Source: Coenobita brevimanus
Taxonomy: Eukaryota > Arthropoda > Malacostraca > Decapoda > Coenobitidae
Reading direction: 5' to 3'
Length of the DNA: 64,000 bases
NCBI GenBank assembly: GCA_032717465.1
Contig: CM064684.1
Span: 2,045,001-2,109,000 of the forward strand
Part shown: positions 49,813-60,094 of the stretch, in pieces
Layout of the letters: every line of letters starts with the position of its first letter
Numbering within the stretch: position 1 is the first letter of the stretch
The notes under the pieces: model-generated
What the model saw: only the letters and a program-made list of their open reading frames with translations
Told to the model about the DNA's origin: nothing
The model's database searches: none
Position numbers and translations under genes: made by a program

Positions 49813-50035
49813 AGTGTTAAGGACTTTGACAAAGATGAATAGCATGTAATGATGTGCGATATTTACATTCAATTGTCGAATCACTAGCAAAAGTGACAGT
49901 GTCCTGTTTCTTAAAGGCCATGATGAGTTCTATTTTAGTGTTGATGGTGACCAGTGTGTCATCTTTCTTACAAGAGAAAGGGTATATTTGACAGACTGTG
50001 AACAGATCATCTGTTGTGTATGGTACATGAACTAC
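49813..50035 (+). other. VPS11: VPS11 3' UTR (inferred)
   Basis: Follows the stop codon. No AATAAA is present before the retroelement remnant. The only candidate is a weak AATATA at 50084-50089, so the cleavage site is undetermined. Confidence 0.4.
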
Positions 50036-50881
50036 AGTACTATTGATGTCGGTGTGAGACTTGTTTTCGAGTACTGTATGGGTAATATAGCATGAGATTC
50101 TTTTCCTCAGACAACATCTTTAAACCATGTTTATGTATGCCTTGACTGATTTTTTGATGTAATTTGTGAATTGGCAGTAAGCTAATGGTGATCTTGCCAT
50201 TGTGAGCATTGGCAATACCTTTCATGAAAGCTTGATAATGAGCCCTGGTTTTGTCTAACTGAAGTATTATTATGTCAGTATGTTCTATGACCACTGAGAA
50301 GTGTTGGAAAAATGTCATATTCCCTTCCGGTGCATTCATTTTATTTTCTTCACACTTTCTTGAGTTGATTTTTTTGCTTTTCTGAGATTTTTCACAATCG
50401 TCATCATTGCAGTGTTCTGTGTATCAGCTAGCTTCTGTTGATATATCAAGATTTGAGCTATCCTATTAAAAATGTTATTTATTTCTTCAAGATCTTTTTC
50501 TGTAGCCAATCCAAAATTGTTACCAAGAATTGCTCCACTTAGATCAAACAAACCGTGTCTGTCACATGTATGTGAAATGCTGTTTGTGTCCCTGAGTGTC
50601 TCGGTCCCACGTGATGGGATATCTTGGATCATGGTGAGCATGATGGTTTTTGCTTGTTCCAGTTTCCATTCTGCCAACATAATGAATTCAGTCACTTCCT
50701 TCATGTGATAAGCGTCTGACGAAGAACTAATAATCACTGCCCCCAAAGTCCTAAGTGGTCTAGCAATGTTCTCCAACATCATTGGCAAGTTGTTGATAGT
50801 ATCCAAACTAATTTCATTTCTCATTACATCCTGTACAATTCCTGTCGAGGCTGTTGAGGCGATAAGGCACCCATGCCTTAA

Positions 50882-51716
50882 CCCTTTAACTGCGGGTGTC
50901 ATCCCAGAATGACATTGCAAAAACTGGACCAACTGCGGGTGTCATTCTCGAATGTTTGTGAATATTTTGAATACCGCGCTTTTTTTTCGTGCACCAATTG
51001 TTTCAAGGGAGAGTAGCTATTAAGTTCTTTCACTCCAGCTGACCCCCACTTCCCTCCTCCCACCCCCCGGGCCCCCACCTCCCACCCCCCAGGCCCCCCA
51101 CCCCACCCCTGACCAAACACGCATCAGTATCTGTCCAGCTGTGTGAGTGACAACACTGCTGATGTGGCAGTGAAGTGCGGGCAATTACAGTGCCTTTTAC
51201 CTGCCTCAGTAAACACAGAGTGGGTGTTTATCGTATGTGCAGTGTTCATATATGTTTATAGTATTATTATCAGAATGAGGTTGGCATTTGGTAATGGTGT
51301 GTGAGCGAAAAATAGTGATTACAACACCGCTGATGTGGCAGTGAAGTGCGGGCAATTACAGTGCCTTTTACCTGCCTCAGTGAACACAGAGTGGGTGTTT
51401 ATCGTATGTGCAGTGTTCATATATGTTTATAGTATTATTATCAGAATGAGGTTGGCATTTGGTAATGGTGTGTGAGCGAAAAATAGTGATTTTAGATCGC
51501 TCACTTCTAATGGCATTGCCCATCCAGTGATAGTCAACGAAATCATGAAACCTACATCATTGCAAAGCCGAAGGTTAGTACTTTCTAATGGTACCTTATT
51601 TTTCGCTCTAGATTTATTCTGTGCAGAGTTATAAAGGTTTAAAGTTTGTTTACATTTTGGCTGGAACCCCCGTGGGAGAGGCCAGTCGGGGCAAAACAAT
51701 GCCTGCGGTTAAAGGG
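50882..51716. mobile_element. piggyBac-like non-autonomous element, 835 bp, TTAA target site
   Basis: TTAA at 50878-50881 and 51717-51720 flanks ends CCCTTTAACTGCGGG and the complement of CCCTTTAACCGCAGG. The TTAA duplication with CCC-starting ends is diagnostic of piggyBac-type elements. No transposase is present. It is inserted in the envelope-like remnant. Confidence 0.85.
51150..51491. repeat. 171-bp direct duplication inside the piggyBac-like element
   Basis: CAACACTGCTGATGTGGCAG at 51151 recurs as CAACACCGCTGATGTGGCAG at 51322. Both units run to GCGAAAAATAGTGATT with almost no difference. Confidence 0.95.
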
Positions 51717-52030
51717 TTAATATATGTTGTGGGTGTAAGTGAGCCGATCCTCTTGCTATATACAAGAGAATCCATGGAATACATCTCATCATCATTACCT
51801 ATTGGGAAAATAGCTTTATTAAGTAGCTAATTCAGTAAAGCTGAGGAAGATGATAGTGATGATGAGCATTAAAAACTGGTCTTTGGAGAACAATAACTGT
51901 GCTCTACACTGCTCGATGTTTCACCTGTAGAAGGAGTTTAAATCGATTCTTAGATCATGTAAATGCTGTATTGTGGCATTTGCTGTAACAGTCGCTCCTG
52001 TCTCTGTTTGTTTGGTAAGCGACCATAATA

Positions 52031-52254
52031 TTCATCCATCCATCATCCAATCCTACGTTGCCCCATGAGGAGCATAGGAATCCGGGGCTAGGCAAGTTGG
52101 TCCTGACATTTAAGATGAGAGTGACCAGCCTCACTCATCCCTGAGTGGCATTAAGTGAACAATAACCCCCAACCATCCCTTGGGTATAAACCTTCACCGG
52201 CTCAATCCGGTTGGAGCGCCGTAATTCACCACTAAATTTTACCACCAGGCGCCA
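52031..52254 (-). mobile_element. SINE-B complete copy (minus strand)
   Basis: Same structure as 15249-15466: in reverse GGCGCCTGGTGGTAAAATTT..GCGCTCCAACCGG, then GGTTTATACCC and the GGATGGATGA tail. Confidence 0.75.
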
Positions 52255-52438
52255 AAATTGGTTATGTGGTTACCACCCAGCGATGCAAATGGTTTCCTGG
52301 TGTACAGGAAACCATTTTGCTTGTCACTCAGTGTACAGTCACCCACAGGCAGAAGGAAAAGGAAAGAATGAAGGAAAGAAAGACAGAAGAGTGTAAAGTC
52401 AACCATAGGCAGAAGGACGAGGAAAGAAGGAGGGAAAG
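52255..52438 (-). repeat. Hairpin module 5' of SINE-B, cut by an LTR-like element
   Basis: Parallel to 15467-15745. Carries the same perfect 13-bp hairpin (52287-52299 with 52305-52317). Its far end is interrupted at 52439. Confidence 0.6.
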
Positions 52439-54205
52439 TGTTATGCTAGGCGTTTTTAGGTCGACTTCTCGTCCTAAGAACACTAGCTACTGAGCGGGGG
52501 CCTCTTTCTAGACTGGAACTAGAACACACAACAAGAGGAACAGGGCATAAAAACTCGGCAGACCACCCTTACACATATATTGCCTTAATTTGATTTCCTT
52601 ACAATATACAACAATTATAAACAATACAGGTTGTATGGACAATGTCAGGCTTTGGTATACAACAATTACTGCACACAGTGTATACTATTCATCAGCAACA
52701 CACAATGGTTGTAGGCACAGACTCTGTACAGTCCTAGTGTATCACTTGTTAGTCCTAGACTTAGGCAATTCGCACTGTACATTAGAGATGCCACTATGTT
52801 GAGTATGGACACTGTCAGCCTACACTGTACCACAAGTATGAATAAGACATGTAACACAGACACTGTCAGTCCCTGGCTCATATGGTGACACTGGGATTAC
52901 ACTACTGGGCTTCTTGGGCTGCTGAAACCTAGGCTAATCACAAATGGCGCCCGGGCATGGGAGGCTGGTCGTCGGGCGTATCCTCCCGTAGGGGGCACAG
53001 GGCTACTGCAGAGGGTGAAGTCATCTGGTTGTGGCTGCGTTCTGGTGTACAGGAAGGCCCTTTCCTGGTGGGGCCTCAACCTGGGAGGTGGCCCTCGGGA
53101 CTGGGGCCGAACAAAGCCAACAGACACACCTGTCGTTGCATGCTCCTGGTGGAGAGTCGTCGACAGGACAGGCTTGGGAGGTCTCGCCCTGGGGTTCTGG
53201 GGACGTCCCTGGGTGGCTGGGGGCTGCGGTCACCACTGGGCCGGACCACCATCAGGAGCTGCCTGCGGCGTCCCTTCCGGGTGGCGTCCGTCGGCACTGG
53301 GCGTCGTCCAGGGACAACCTGTAGGACGTGGATCCCCTCTCCCGGGATGGGGCCCTGCCACCACTCCTCGAATGGCAGCTCCTGCGGGGGACTGTACCCG
53401 TGAGGAGAGTGAGAGGGGCATCCTGCTCAGCCTCCGGATGACAGGTGGGCCGAGCCAGAGACTTCCTCCAAAGGTGTAGTCTCAGAGACTGTGGATGAAG
53501 GGCGTACAGTGGCCGACCTTTCCCCGACACGTACAGTGGCTGACGTCGCGGTTCCACAGGCTCTAGGGACAACAACTGAAGGGCGTACAGTGGCCGACCT
53601 TTCCCCGACACGTACAGTGGCCGACGTCGTGGTTCCACAGGCTCTAGGGACAACAGCAGAAGGGCATACGGTAACCGATCCTTCCCCAGTACGTACAGTG
53701 GCCAATACCGTGGTGCTGTTCCCTGAGGAGGAGGCAGACGAAGGGCGTACAGTGGCCAACCCTTCCCCGACGCGTACAGTGGCTGACGTCACGGTTCTGC
53801 CTTTGCCTGGCTTGCCAGCCGAAGCGTGTGCAGTGGCCATCACATCCAACCCGGGGCGTACAGTGGCCGCCAACGCGGGGCCGGTTTCAGGGGTGGCTGC
53901 AGCTGAAGGATGTACAGTGTCCGACCCTTCCCCGGTACATACAGTGGTCCGATACCACGGGACTACTTGGGACTGTCTGTGGACAAGTCCCACCCCGATC
54001 CTGGCGAGTGTTGGTCCAGCTGTGATGTAGTGCGTCAGTACTGTTTAGTTGTCGTTGGCCGTGTTGAGGGGAAGAGGGGCGTAGGTCCATGGTACACCTG
54101 GGCCCGTCTCGCTCAGGCCTGGTGCTCTCTCTGCTTGCCCCTCCGTGGTCTCCTGGGGTGGGTGTGGGGCCGTCCTAGGGTGGGAGTCTCCTCGGGGGTA
54201 TTTCA
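52439..54205 (+). mobile_element. LTR-like element X1 (GC-rich, with motif array)
   Basis: Starts TGTTATGCTAGGCGTTT and shares its first ~125 nt in order with X2 at 55272: TTTCTAGAC.GGA, AGGGCATAAAAACTCGGCAG. It is AT-rich for 500 nt, then strongly GC-rich. The 3' part shares CCACCCCGATCCTG with X2. It probably ends at TATTTCA (54205), aligned with X2 ATTTTAACA, but a matching target duplication is not seen, so the 3' border is uncertain. Confidence 0.55.
53500..53953 (+). repeat. Array of 12 CGTACAGTGGCCGA motifs in X1
   Basis: Copies lie at about 53503, 53530, 53580, 53608, 53664, 53692, 53745, 53772, 53825, 53856, 53911 and 53937. Spacing alternates about 27 and about 54 nt (multiples of ~27). 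Between motifs the sequence is partly conserved within an ~82-nt double unit. Frames on both strands are open only because of GC content; spacings of 26, 28 and 31 do not keep frame. Confidence 0.85.
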
Positions 54206-54263
54206 ATATATATTATACGCCCCGGGTTGGATGTGATGGCCACTGCACACGCTTCGGCTGGCA
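53813..54263. repeat. 48-bp inverted copy at the LINE-A copy 14 junction
   Basis: TGCCAGCCGAAGCGTGTGCA.. (53813-53860) recurs as its exact reverse complement at 54216-54263, directly at the 5' edge of LINE-A copy 14. Confidence 0.95.
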
Positions 54264-55267
54264 GTGCGTGTGGATGGTGAACTAAGTGAATTTTTCTCTT
54301 TGAAAGTTGGTTTGAAACAGGGATGTGTCATGTCTCCATGGTTGTTCAATCTGTACATGGATGGGGTAATAAAAGAGGTACAAGGTAGGGTAGTGGATGT
54401 TGGAGTGGCCCTGGTGAGAGAGGATAGTGTTTGGAAACTCCCTGTACTGTTGTTTGCAGATGATACTGTGTTGTTGAGTGAAGACGAAGGGGAGCTGCAA
54501 GGCTTGGTGGATGAGTTTGAGAGAGTGTGTAAGAAACGGAACCTAAAGGTGAATGTAGGGAAGAGTAAAGTGATGGTCTTTGAGAGAGGTGAAGTTAGTG
54601 AATGTACAGCGAGGTTAGATGGTGAGGAATTGGAAAATGTGAGTACGTTTAAGTATTTGGGTAGTGTGATGAGTAAGGATGGAGGTTTGGAGGGTGAAGT
54701 GCTTGAAAGGGTACAGCAGGGAAGAAAGGTTGCTGGTTCCTTGAAAGCAGTGATAAGAAACAGGGAAGTGAGCATGGAAGTGAAAAAGTTACTACATGAC
54801 AGTATTGTGATACCAACTCTAACGTACGGAAGTGAAGCTTGGACATTGTTGGAAGGACACAAGTCAAGAGTGAGAGCAGTGGAAATGAGTTATTTAAGAG
54901 GAGCCTGTGGAGTCACGTGGAGAGACAGGCTGACGAATGAGGATATAAAGGAGCGTTGTGGTGTGGATGTGGATGTGATAGGAAGCGTTATGAGGAACAC
55001 ACTGAGGTGGTTTGGCCATGTGGAGAGGATGGAGGGTGAGAGACTGACGAAGAGAGTGTATGTGAGTGAGGTGGAGGGGGGAAGAGGGAGGGGGAGGCCG
55101 AGGATGAGATGGAGGGATGGGGTGGAGAGGTATATGAGAGAGGGGGGTGTGAGTTGGGAGCAGGGCAGTGAAATGGCGGGGGACAGGGCGACTTGGAGGC
55201 GATTTGTTTGTGGCCACCCCAAACGGGATTGAGGCGTCTGGCAATAGATAGATAGATAGATAGATAG
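54261..55267 (+). mobile_element. LINE-A copy 14: 5'-truncated, open RT C-terminal half
   Basis: A single + frame from 54264 to 55232 reads VDGELSEFFSLKVGLKQGCV, LLFADDTVLLSEDEGE, FKYLGSVMSKDG and ends GHPKRD. The tail is GGCAATAGATAGATAGATAG. It is the least damaged copy of its subfamily over this span, inserted at the 3' side of X1. Confidence 0.93.
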
Positions 55268-55271
55268 TATA

Positions 55272-57507
55272 TGTTATGCTAGGTGTTTAAGGGGTGGCTT
55301 CCCGTCCCTAGAACGCCTAGAGTGCAGCTGGGTTCCCTTTCTAGACCGGAGGTTAGACAAACAAAGAGAGGGCCAGGACATAAAAACACAGGGCAACAAC
55401 CTTACACGTATACTGTACTGACAAATTCAACAGCTGTGGAACAGGTGGACAATCTTACACAATCTCATAGGCAAAAATCAATACATAGGCTGGTATTAGT
55501 GGGTAGAGTATCGCACAGGATACTAGATGTACAGGAGTCTATGTCTGGTTCAGGAGGGCAAAGCACTATTACACTGTCCGTGGTGAGGAGGCACTTCCGT
55601 GAGGCGTAGGTGTATGCTGTTCTGGCACTTAGTTTTTAGACTGGGTATGGGGGGGGGGGAGTTACTGACTCTGCACAAGGAGGGGGAATAGATCTTGACA
55701 CTATGTTACAGGTACCGTCACAGGGGGTGATGTGTCACTGACTGTATATTCACTGCTTGGTATCAATGAGGTGTCTGTTCTTTTGCACTCACTAGTTTAT
55801 GTTCTTTCTTGGCCTCACTGTACACTTATAGCTTGATATCACTGAGGCGCCTGTTCTTTCTTGGCCTCACTGTGCACTTATGTTACACTCACTCTCGTGC
55901 CACGAGTGCCGGCCTCACTGTTCACTGATATTTCACTGTCTCTAGGTCCACTTTGTCTCACAGGGGGAAGGGGAGGTCCAGGGCTCACAACTCTCAGGCT
56001 GGGGTAGGCAGAGGCCCTTTGGGAGTCCCTTCGTCCTGTGGCCACAGGACCACTCTCAGGGGCATCACATCTTGGCTGGGGCTCGGGCTGTGTGTGGCGA
56101 AGGGCCCCTCACTATCGGGGCTGGGGACCGGAATCTGGCTGTCAGGACTAGGGCTGAACAGGTGTTGGAGGCGCTCACTCAGGCGCCGGGTGGAGGGCAG
56201 ACAACGCCTTCGTCGGGGTGGGGATAGGGCCTGCCTGGGGGTCCGGGGGACGTCCTCAGAGGTGCATCGGCTGCAGTCTTCTGCTGGAGGCACCACCATC
56301 AGGGCTGGGCTGCGGTGTTGTCCCCTGCCAGAGTCTGTCAGGTGGGTGCCCACTTCCTCCGGACGGAGGGAAAACAACCCCGGGGACAGTACAGGGCCTC
56401 TCCACTAGTCCTCAGGGCAGTGGTCCTCCTCATGGAGGTTGCCTTGGTCTGGGTGGACAGGAGGGTGATCTGCGCTCCTGCCGGAGGGCAGGACTGAGCA
56501 CAGCTCACTTTCTCGTTGTGGAGTCGCAGGGGATGAGGGACTTTGGTGTCCCTCCCCGGCATGGCTACAGGCTGTCACTGGGTTCCCTTGGGCAGCAGAC
56601 AGAGGGCGGCTACAGGCCATCCCTTCGCTGTCAGTGTGGCTACAGGCCATCGCCGGGACCTGACTCCCTGATGGGAACACAGGTGAAGTGCAGCTACAGG
56701 CCGTCACCTGCCTGTCAGCGCGGCTACAGGTCGTTGCCGAAGTCCTGCAAGGAGGGCGACGTGCAGGCAAGGAACGGCTACAGACTATCTCCTCCCTACT
56801 GGAGCGGCTACAGGCTGTTGCTGGTGTCGTGCCCTCCGAGGCAACTACAGAAGGAGAGGGGACGTACCGGTCTCTCCCCAGTGCGGCTACAGGCCATTGC
56901 TAGTTTCTGCAGGAGGTGTTCGCAGCACTTGACAGAGAGGCTACAGGCCGTCTCCTAATTGGCGGCCTGGCTACAGGCCGTCTCCTAATTGGCGGCCTGG
57001 CTACAGGCCGTGGCCTTTTTTGGGTGCGGCTACAGGGTGTGGCCTTTTTTGGGTGTGGCTACAGGCTGTGGCCTTTTTTGGGTGCGGCTACAGGCCGTGG
57101 CCTTTTTCGGGTGCGGCTACAGGTCGTGGCCTTTTTTGGGTGCGGCTACAGGCCGTCACTGGTGCCTGGCTACAGGCCGTGGCCCTTAATTCGGAGCGGC
57201 TACAGGCTATCTCGTTTCTCTCTGAGCAGCTGCAGGCCGTCTCAGGTAATGCGCGGTTACAGACCGTCGCTGGGATGCTGCTTGAAACTGTTAGGCTAGT
57301 TCCACCCCGATCCTGTCGGTGGTCAGCTCGCCCGGGAGGTAGTGTACTTTGACTAAGGTGGTGGCGGCGGGTGAGCTCCAGGGAATAGGAGCGCGCGGCC
57401 CGGGTTAACTTACGTCCGTATTGTCCGGACACGTTCCGCGCGCCGTCTAGCCCTCCATGTCCTCCTCTGTGGTGGCGACCTGAGTTGCCACAGCCGGCAT
57501 TTTAACA
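55272..57507 (+). mobile_element. Solo-LTR-like element X2, 2236 bp
   Basis: Begins TGTTATGCTAGG and ends GGCATTTTAACA: TG..CA ends with the 5-bp inverted repeat TGTTA/TAACA typical of LTRs. Flanked by TATA on both sides (55268-55271 and 57508-57511). No internal gag/pol follows, so it is read as a solo LTR. It is related to X1 but with a different motif array. Confidence 0.65.
56562..57268 (+). repeat. Array of about 20 GCGGCTACAGGCCGT motifs in X2
   Basis: Motif copies at about 56565, 56610, 56637, 56693, 56722, 56778, 56806, 56885, 56939, 56969, 56999, 57027, 57057, 57087, 57115, 57144, 57168, 57197, 57227 and 57254. Most steps are 27-30 nt, with gaps near 56. In the first half the sequence between motifs is unrelated from unit to unit. 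From 56939 to 57140 it is amplified (GGCCTTTTTTGGGTGCGG units). CGGC-TACAG-GCCG can fold as a 4-bp hairpin. Confidence 0.88.
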
Positions 57508-57639
57508 TATATGCTATTTTTTCCAACCCTGAGTGTAACCTCCCCCATACCAAGAAGCGCTAGCCTGTGGTGCACTGCCTTACTCCCACCTCCCATTCAC
57601 ATTATTTTCAATTTTGCAAGTCTGTTTATTTGAACAGTG

Positions 57640-58260
57640 ATATATTTTTTTTTTTTTTTTTTTTTTTATGCGAGGAAGAAGGAACCAAAGGCCATGAGCC
57701 CGCAGTAACAGTTCCCTCCAAGAGAAAAACAAAATACAATAGAGAGCCAAATTCAAGATCCGATCATTTTGAGATGCCTGGACACACTGCGTTTGAAAGA
57801 CTGGAGATCATAGGCAGGAGGAAATACAGACAGAGGGAGACAGTTCCAGAGCTGACCTGTTGCATGAATGAAAGACTGGGAGTAACGGTTAACTCTTGCA
57901 TTAGAGAGTTGGACAGAAACGGGATGAGAGTTTGCTGCCAGACGGGTGCTACGCGCCCGTCGTAGAGGTGGAGGAATGCAAGCAGACAGTTCAGAGGAGC
58001 AGTGACCATTAAAGTAGCGATAGAAAAGAGATAAAGATGCAACAGTGCGGCGAAGAGACAGAGGTTGAAGGGAGTCAGTAAGAGGAGGAGAGTTAATGAG
58101 ACGAAAAGCCTTTGACCTAATGGACCGTACCTAATGGACGCATTGCAGCAAGTGGGAGAAAGACCTCCCAGTATGGTACTCTTTTGACCACACACACCAC
58201 AAAGCCAGTTAGGAGACAGGACGTGTGTGCTGGGCATTCCCCAGGTCCTGTCCTCCCCAC
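57640..58260 (-). mobile_element. LINE-B copy: C-terminus and 3' UTR
   Basis: Shares AAGAAGGAACCAAAGGCC, ACAGTTCCAGAGCTGACCTG and GGATGAGAGTTTGCTG with 48240-48590 and extends further 5'. A T-run on the + strand (57643-57667) is the poly-A tail. Confidence 0.75.
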
Positions 58261-58311
58261 TTACTGTTACTTAATCAGCCCATACACCAGAGACCGGGCT
58301 AATGTGTGGCC

Positions 58312-59482
58312 CGGTGTAGCGTTATGATCTGTCCCCCTGTCCGCCCCCTACGGCGCATGCGCGGTGGTTGCCAGAGGCCGCCACAAATATGCCATTTGTC
58401 CTCTGATCTCTGTAGGGGTAACATGATCGGAGCCTCTCGCCCTTTGTTTACAAACGGCAAATGGTCATTCCGGCGTCTCATATCATTCGTCTCAAAGCTT
58501 TCTCGGGTAGTTTCCGCCCTTAAATTAAATTAGGTTAGGCGGAAAGCAGTAAAAATTCGAATTTCTAAGGTATGAATGAGTTAGGTTGGATAAACATAGT
58601 TATAATTAATCATCTGGGGACGAGTTATCTAATCTGTTAGGCGTGAGGATTGCCTTAGCTTTGAATCTTCACAGGAATGAGTCAAGCTCGTACTGTCCCG
58701 TGTATTAAACCGTTTTTATCATACATATCCTTGAAATTATAAATAGTTTTGGCACACACTACCTCATTCGGTTGTGCATTCCACTGATCAATTGTCCTAT
58801 TAGGGAAACTGAATTTCCTTACATCTTTATCACCTCTCTTTTTATGCTGTATTTTGCAATGTCCCCTTGCTGATGCTTCACACATATGATATATATTCAT
58901 TTATGTCTATTTTCTGTTCCCCTGATATGCATTTATATAGCATAATCATGTCTCCTCCTCTCCTGCAGTGTTGGTAAATTCAATCTTTCCAGTCTTTCTC
59001 AGTAACTTAAATCCCTTAAGCTTGATACCCATCTTGTAGTGGCCCGTTGTATTTTTTCAATCTTATCTGTGTTTTTTGAGATGAGGATTCCAGACTACTG
59101 TGATGCATACTCCAGAGTTGGTCTGATGAATATCTTCCTCAGCATATCTTCATTTATATATGTGAATGCAATTCTCATATCAGCAAGCAATGTATACATG
59201 TTTCGTACCTTCTCACTGATGTGATCATCAGGAGATAGTCTGTGACTGATAATTACTCCTAGGTCCTTCTCCTTTTCTGATATGTGTAGGGTTGATCTTC
59301 CTAATTTATAATACCAATCTGGTCTTTTCTCACTTTTACCAAATTTTATTACATGACACTTATCCACATTAAATTCCATTTGCCATTTATTGCTCCATTC
59401 ATGAAGGAGCTCTTTGCAAGAATCTATGTTAGTAATTTTCTTTTGAATTTTTGCATCATCTGCAAACATATTTAGATAGCTT
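58312..59482 (-). repeat. Left arm of a 1.17-kb near-perfect inverted repeat
   Basis: Exact complement, as far as checked by eye, of 61583-62755. It contains the 3' half of a CR1/L2-like LINE plus about 370 nt beyond it with GCGCATGCGC (NRF1-type palindrome) and a GGGCGGA-rich promoter-like stretch. Confidence 0.93.
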
Positions 59483-59960
59483 CCATTTCCAGTATTACTG
59501 TGCCATTCATATATACTAAAAACATAATATACTAAAAACATAACTGAGCCCTGTGGCACTCCGCTGGTCACTTCCCTCCATGATCAGTAATTTCCCCTTA
59601 ATATTGTTCTCATTTCCTTTTTTCTGAGAAAATCCTGCATCCAACAGTGGAGACTGCCTTGGATACCTCCTTGATGGTACAGCTTCCATAAAAGTCTTTG
59701 ATGCGGTACTCTGTCAAATGCTTTCTTAAAATCTAAATAGATACTGTCCACCCATCCTTCTCTTTTCTGTAATGTTTCTCTAACTTTGTCATAATTGCTT
59801 AGAAGATTAGTAACACATGATTTTCCCTTCCTAAAACCGAACTGCCTCTCTTTTATCATACCATGTTCTAGATGTTTTACCCAAACTTCCCTTATCAGCT
59901 TTTCTAGTATCTTACAACACTGGTCGGTGATACTGGTCTGTAGCTGAGTAGTTCTCATTG
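58650..59960 (-). mobile_element. LINE-E: CR1/L2-like non-LTR retrotransposon, 5'-truncated
   Basis: In reverse: CCKILEKLIREVWVKHLEHG, RQFGFRKGKSCVTNLLSNYD, YLDFKKAFDRVPHQRLLWKL, then a frame break, SGVPQGSV, NMFADDAKIQ, WSNKWQMEFNVDKCHVIKFG, KDLGVIISHRLSPDDH and TLEYASQ. The FADD catalytic motif is present. Frameshifts lie near 59575-59584 and after 59095. Confidence 0.85.
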
Positions 59961-60060
59961 TGTTAAATTTGACTAGCATACAGGTATTTGTAGACCTCAC
60001 AGGTGGTTAAGAGGGATGAGTAAAGGACTCATGAATGGAATGGAAGGAAATGGAATGGAT

Positions 60061-60083
60061 TAAAAAAAAAAAAAAAAAAAAAA
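60061..60083. repeat. A-run beside the SINE-E cluster
   Basis: Pure A23 run, possibly the tail of a retroelement. Confidence 0.7.
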
Positions 60084-60094
60084 GGAAAGCGAGC

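Larger units (their letters stand above)
50040..51890 (-). mobile_element. Remnant of an LTR-retroelement envelope region (baculovirus-F-like), interrupted
   Basis: The minus strand encodes, in two frames that overlap at 50336-50339, a protein with a CDRHGLFDLSGAILGNNFGL segment followed by long helical heptad-like sequence (INNIFNRIAQILIYQQKLAD). A short basic residue cluster before a Gly-rich hydrophobic segment and helix resembles the cleavage/fusion region of F-type envelope proteins in insect errantivirus-like gypsy elements. It is broken: there is a frame change at 50336, stops before 51750, and a DNA transposon at 50882-51716. No gag/pol or LTR pair was found beside it. Confidence 0.5.

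Noticed and set aside
53015..53479. Long open frames on both strands in X1 and X2
   Set aside because: All frames are open because of high GC; no start context or family is seen, and motif spacing breaks the frame.
56562..57268. CRISPR array
   Set aside because: Repeats are only 13-15 nt and imperfect, spacers are about 14 nt and partly amplified, no cas genes are present, and the genome is eukaryotic.
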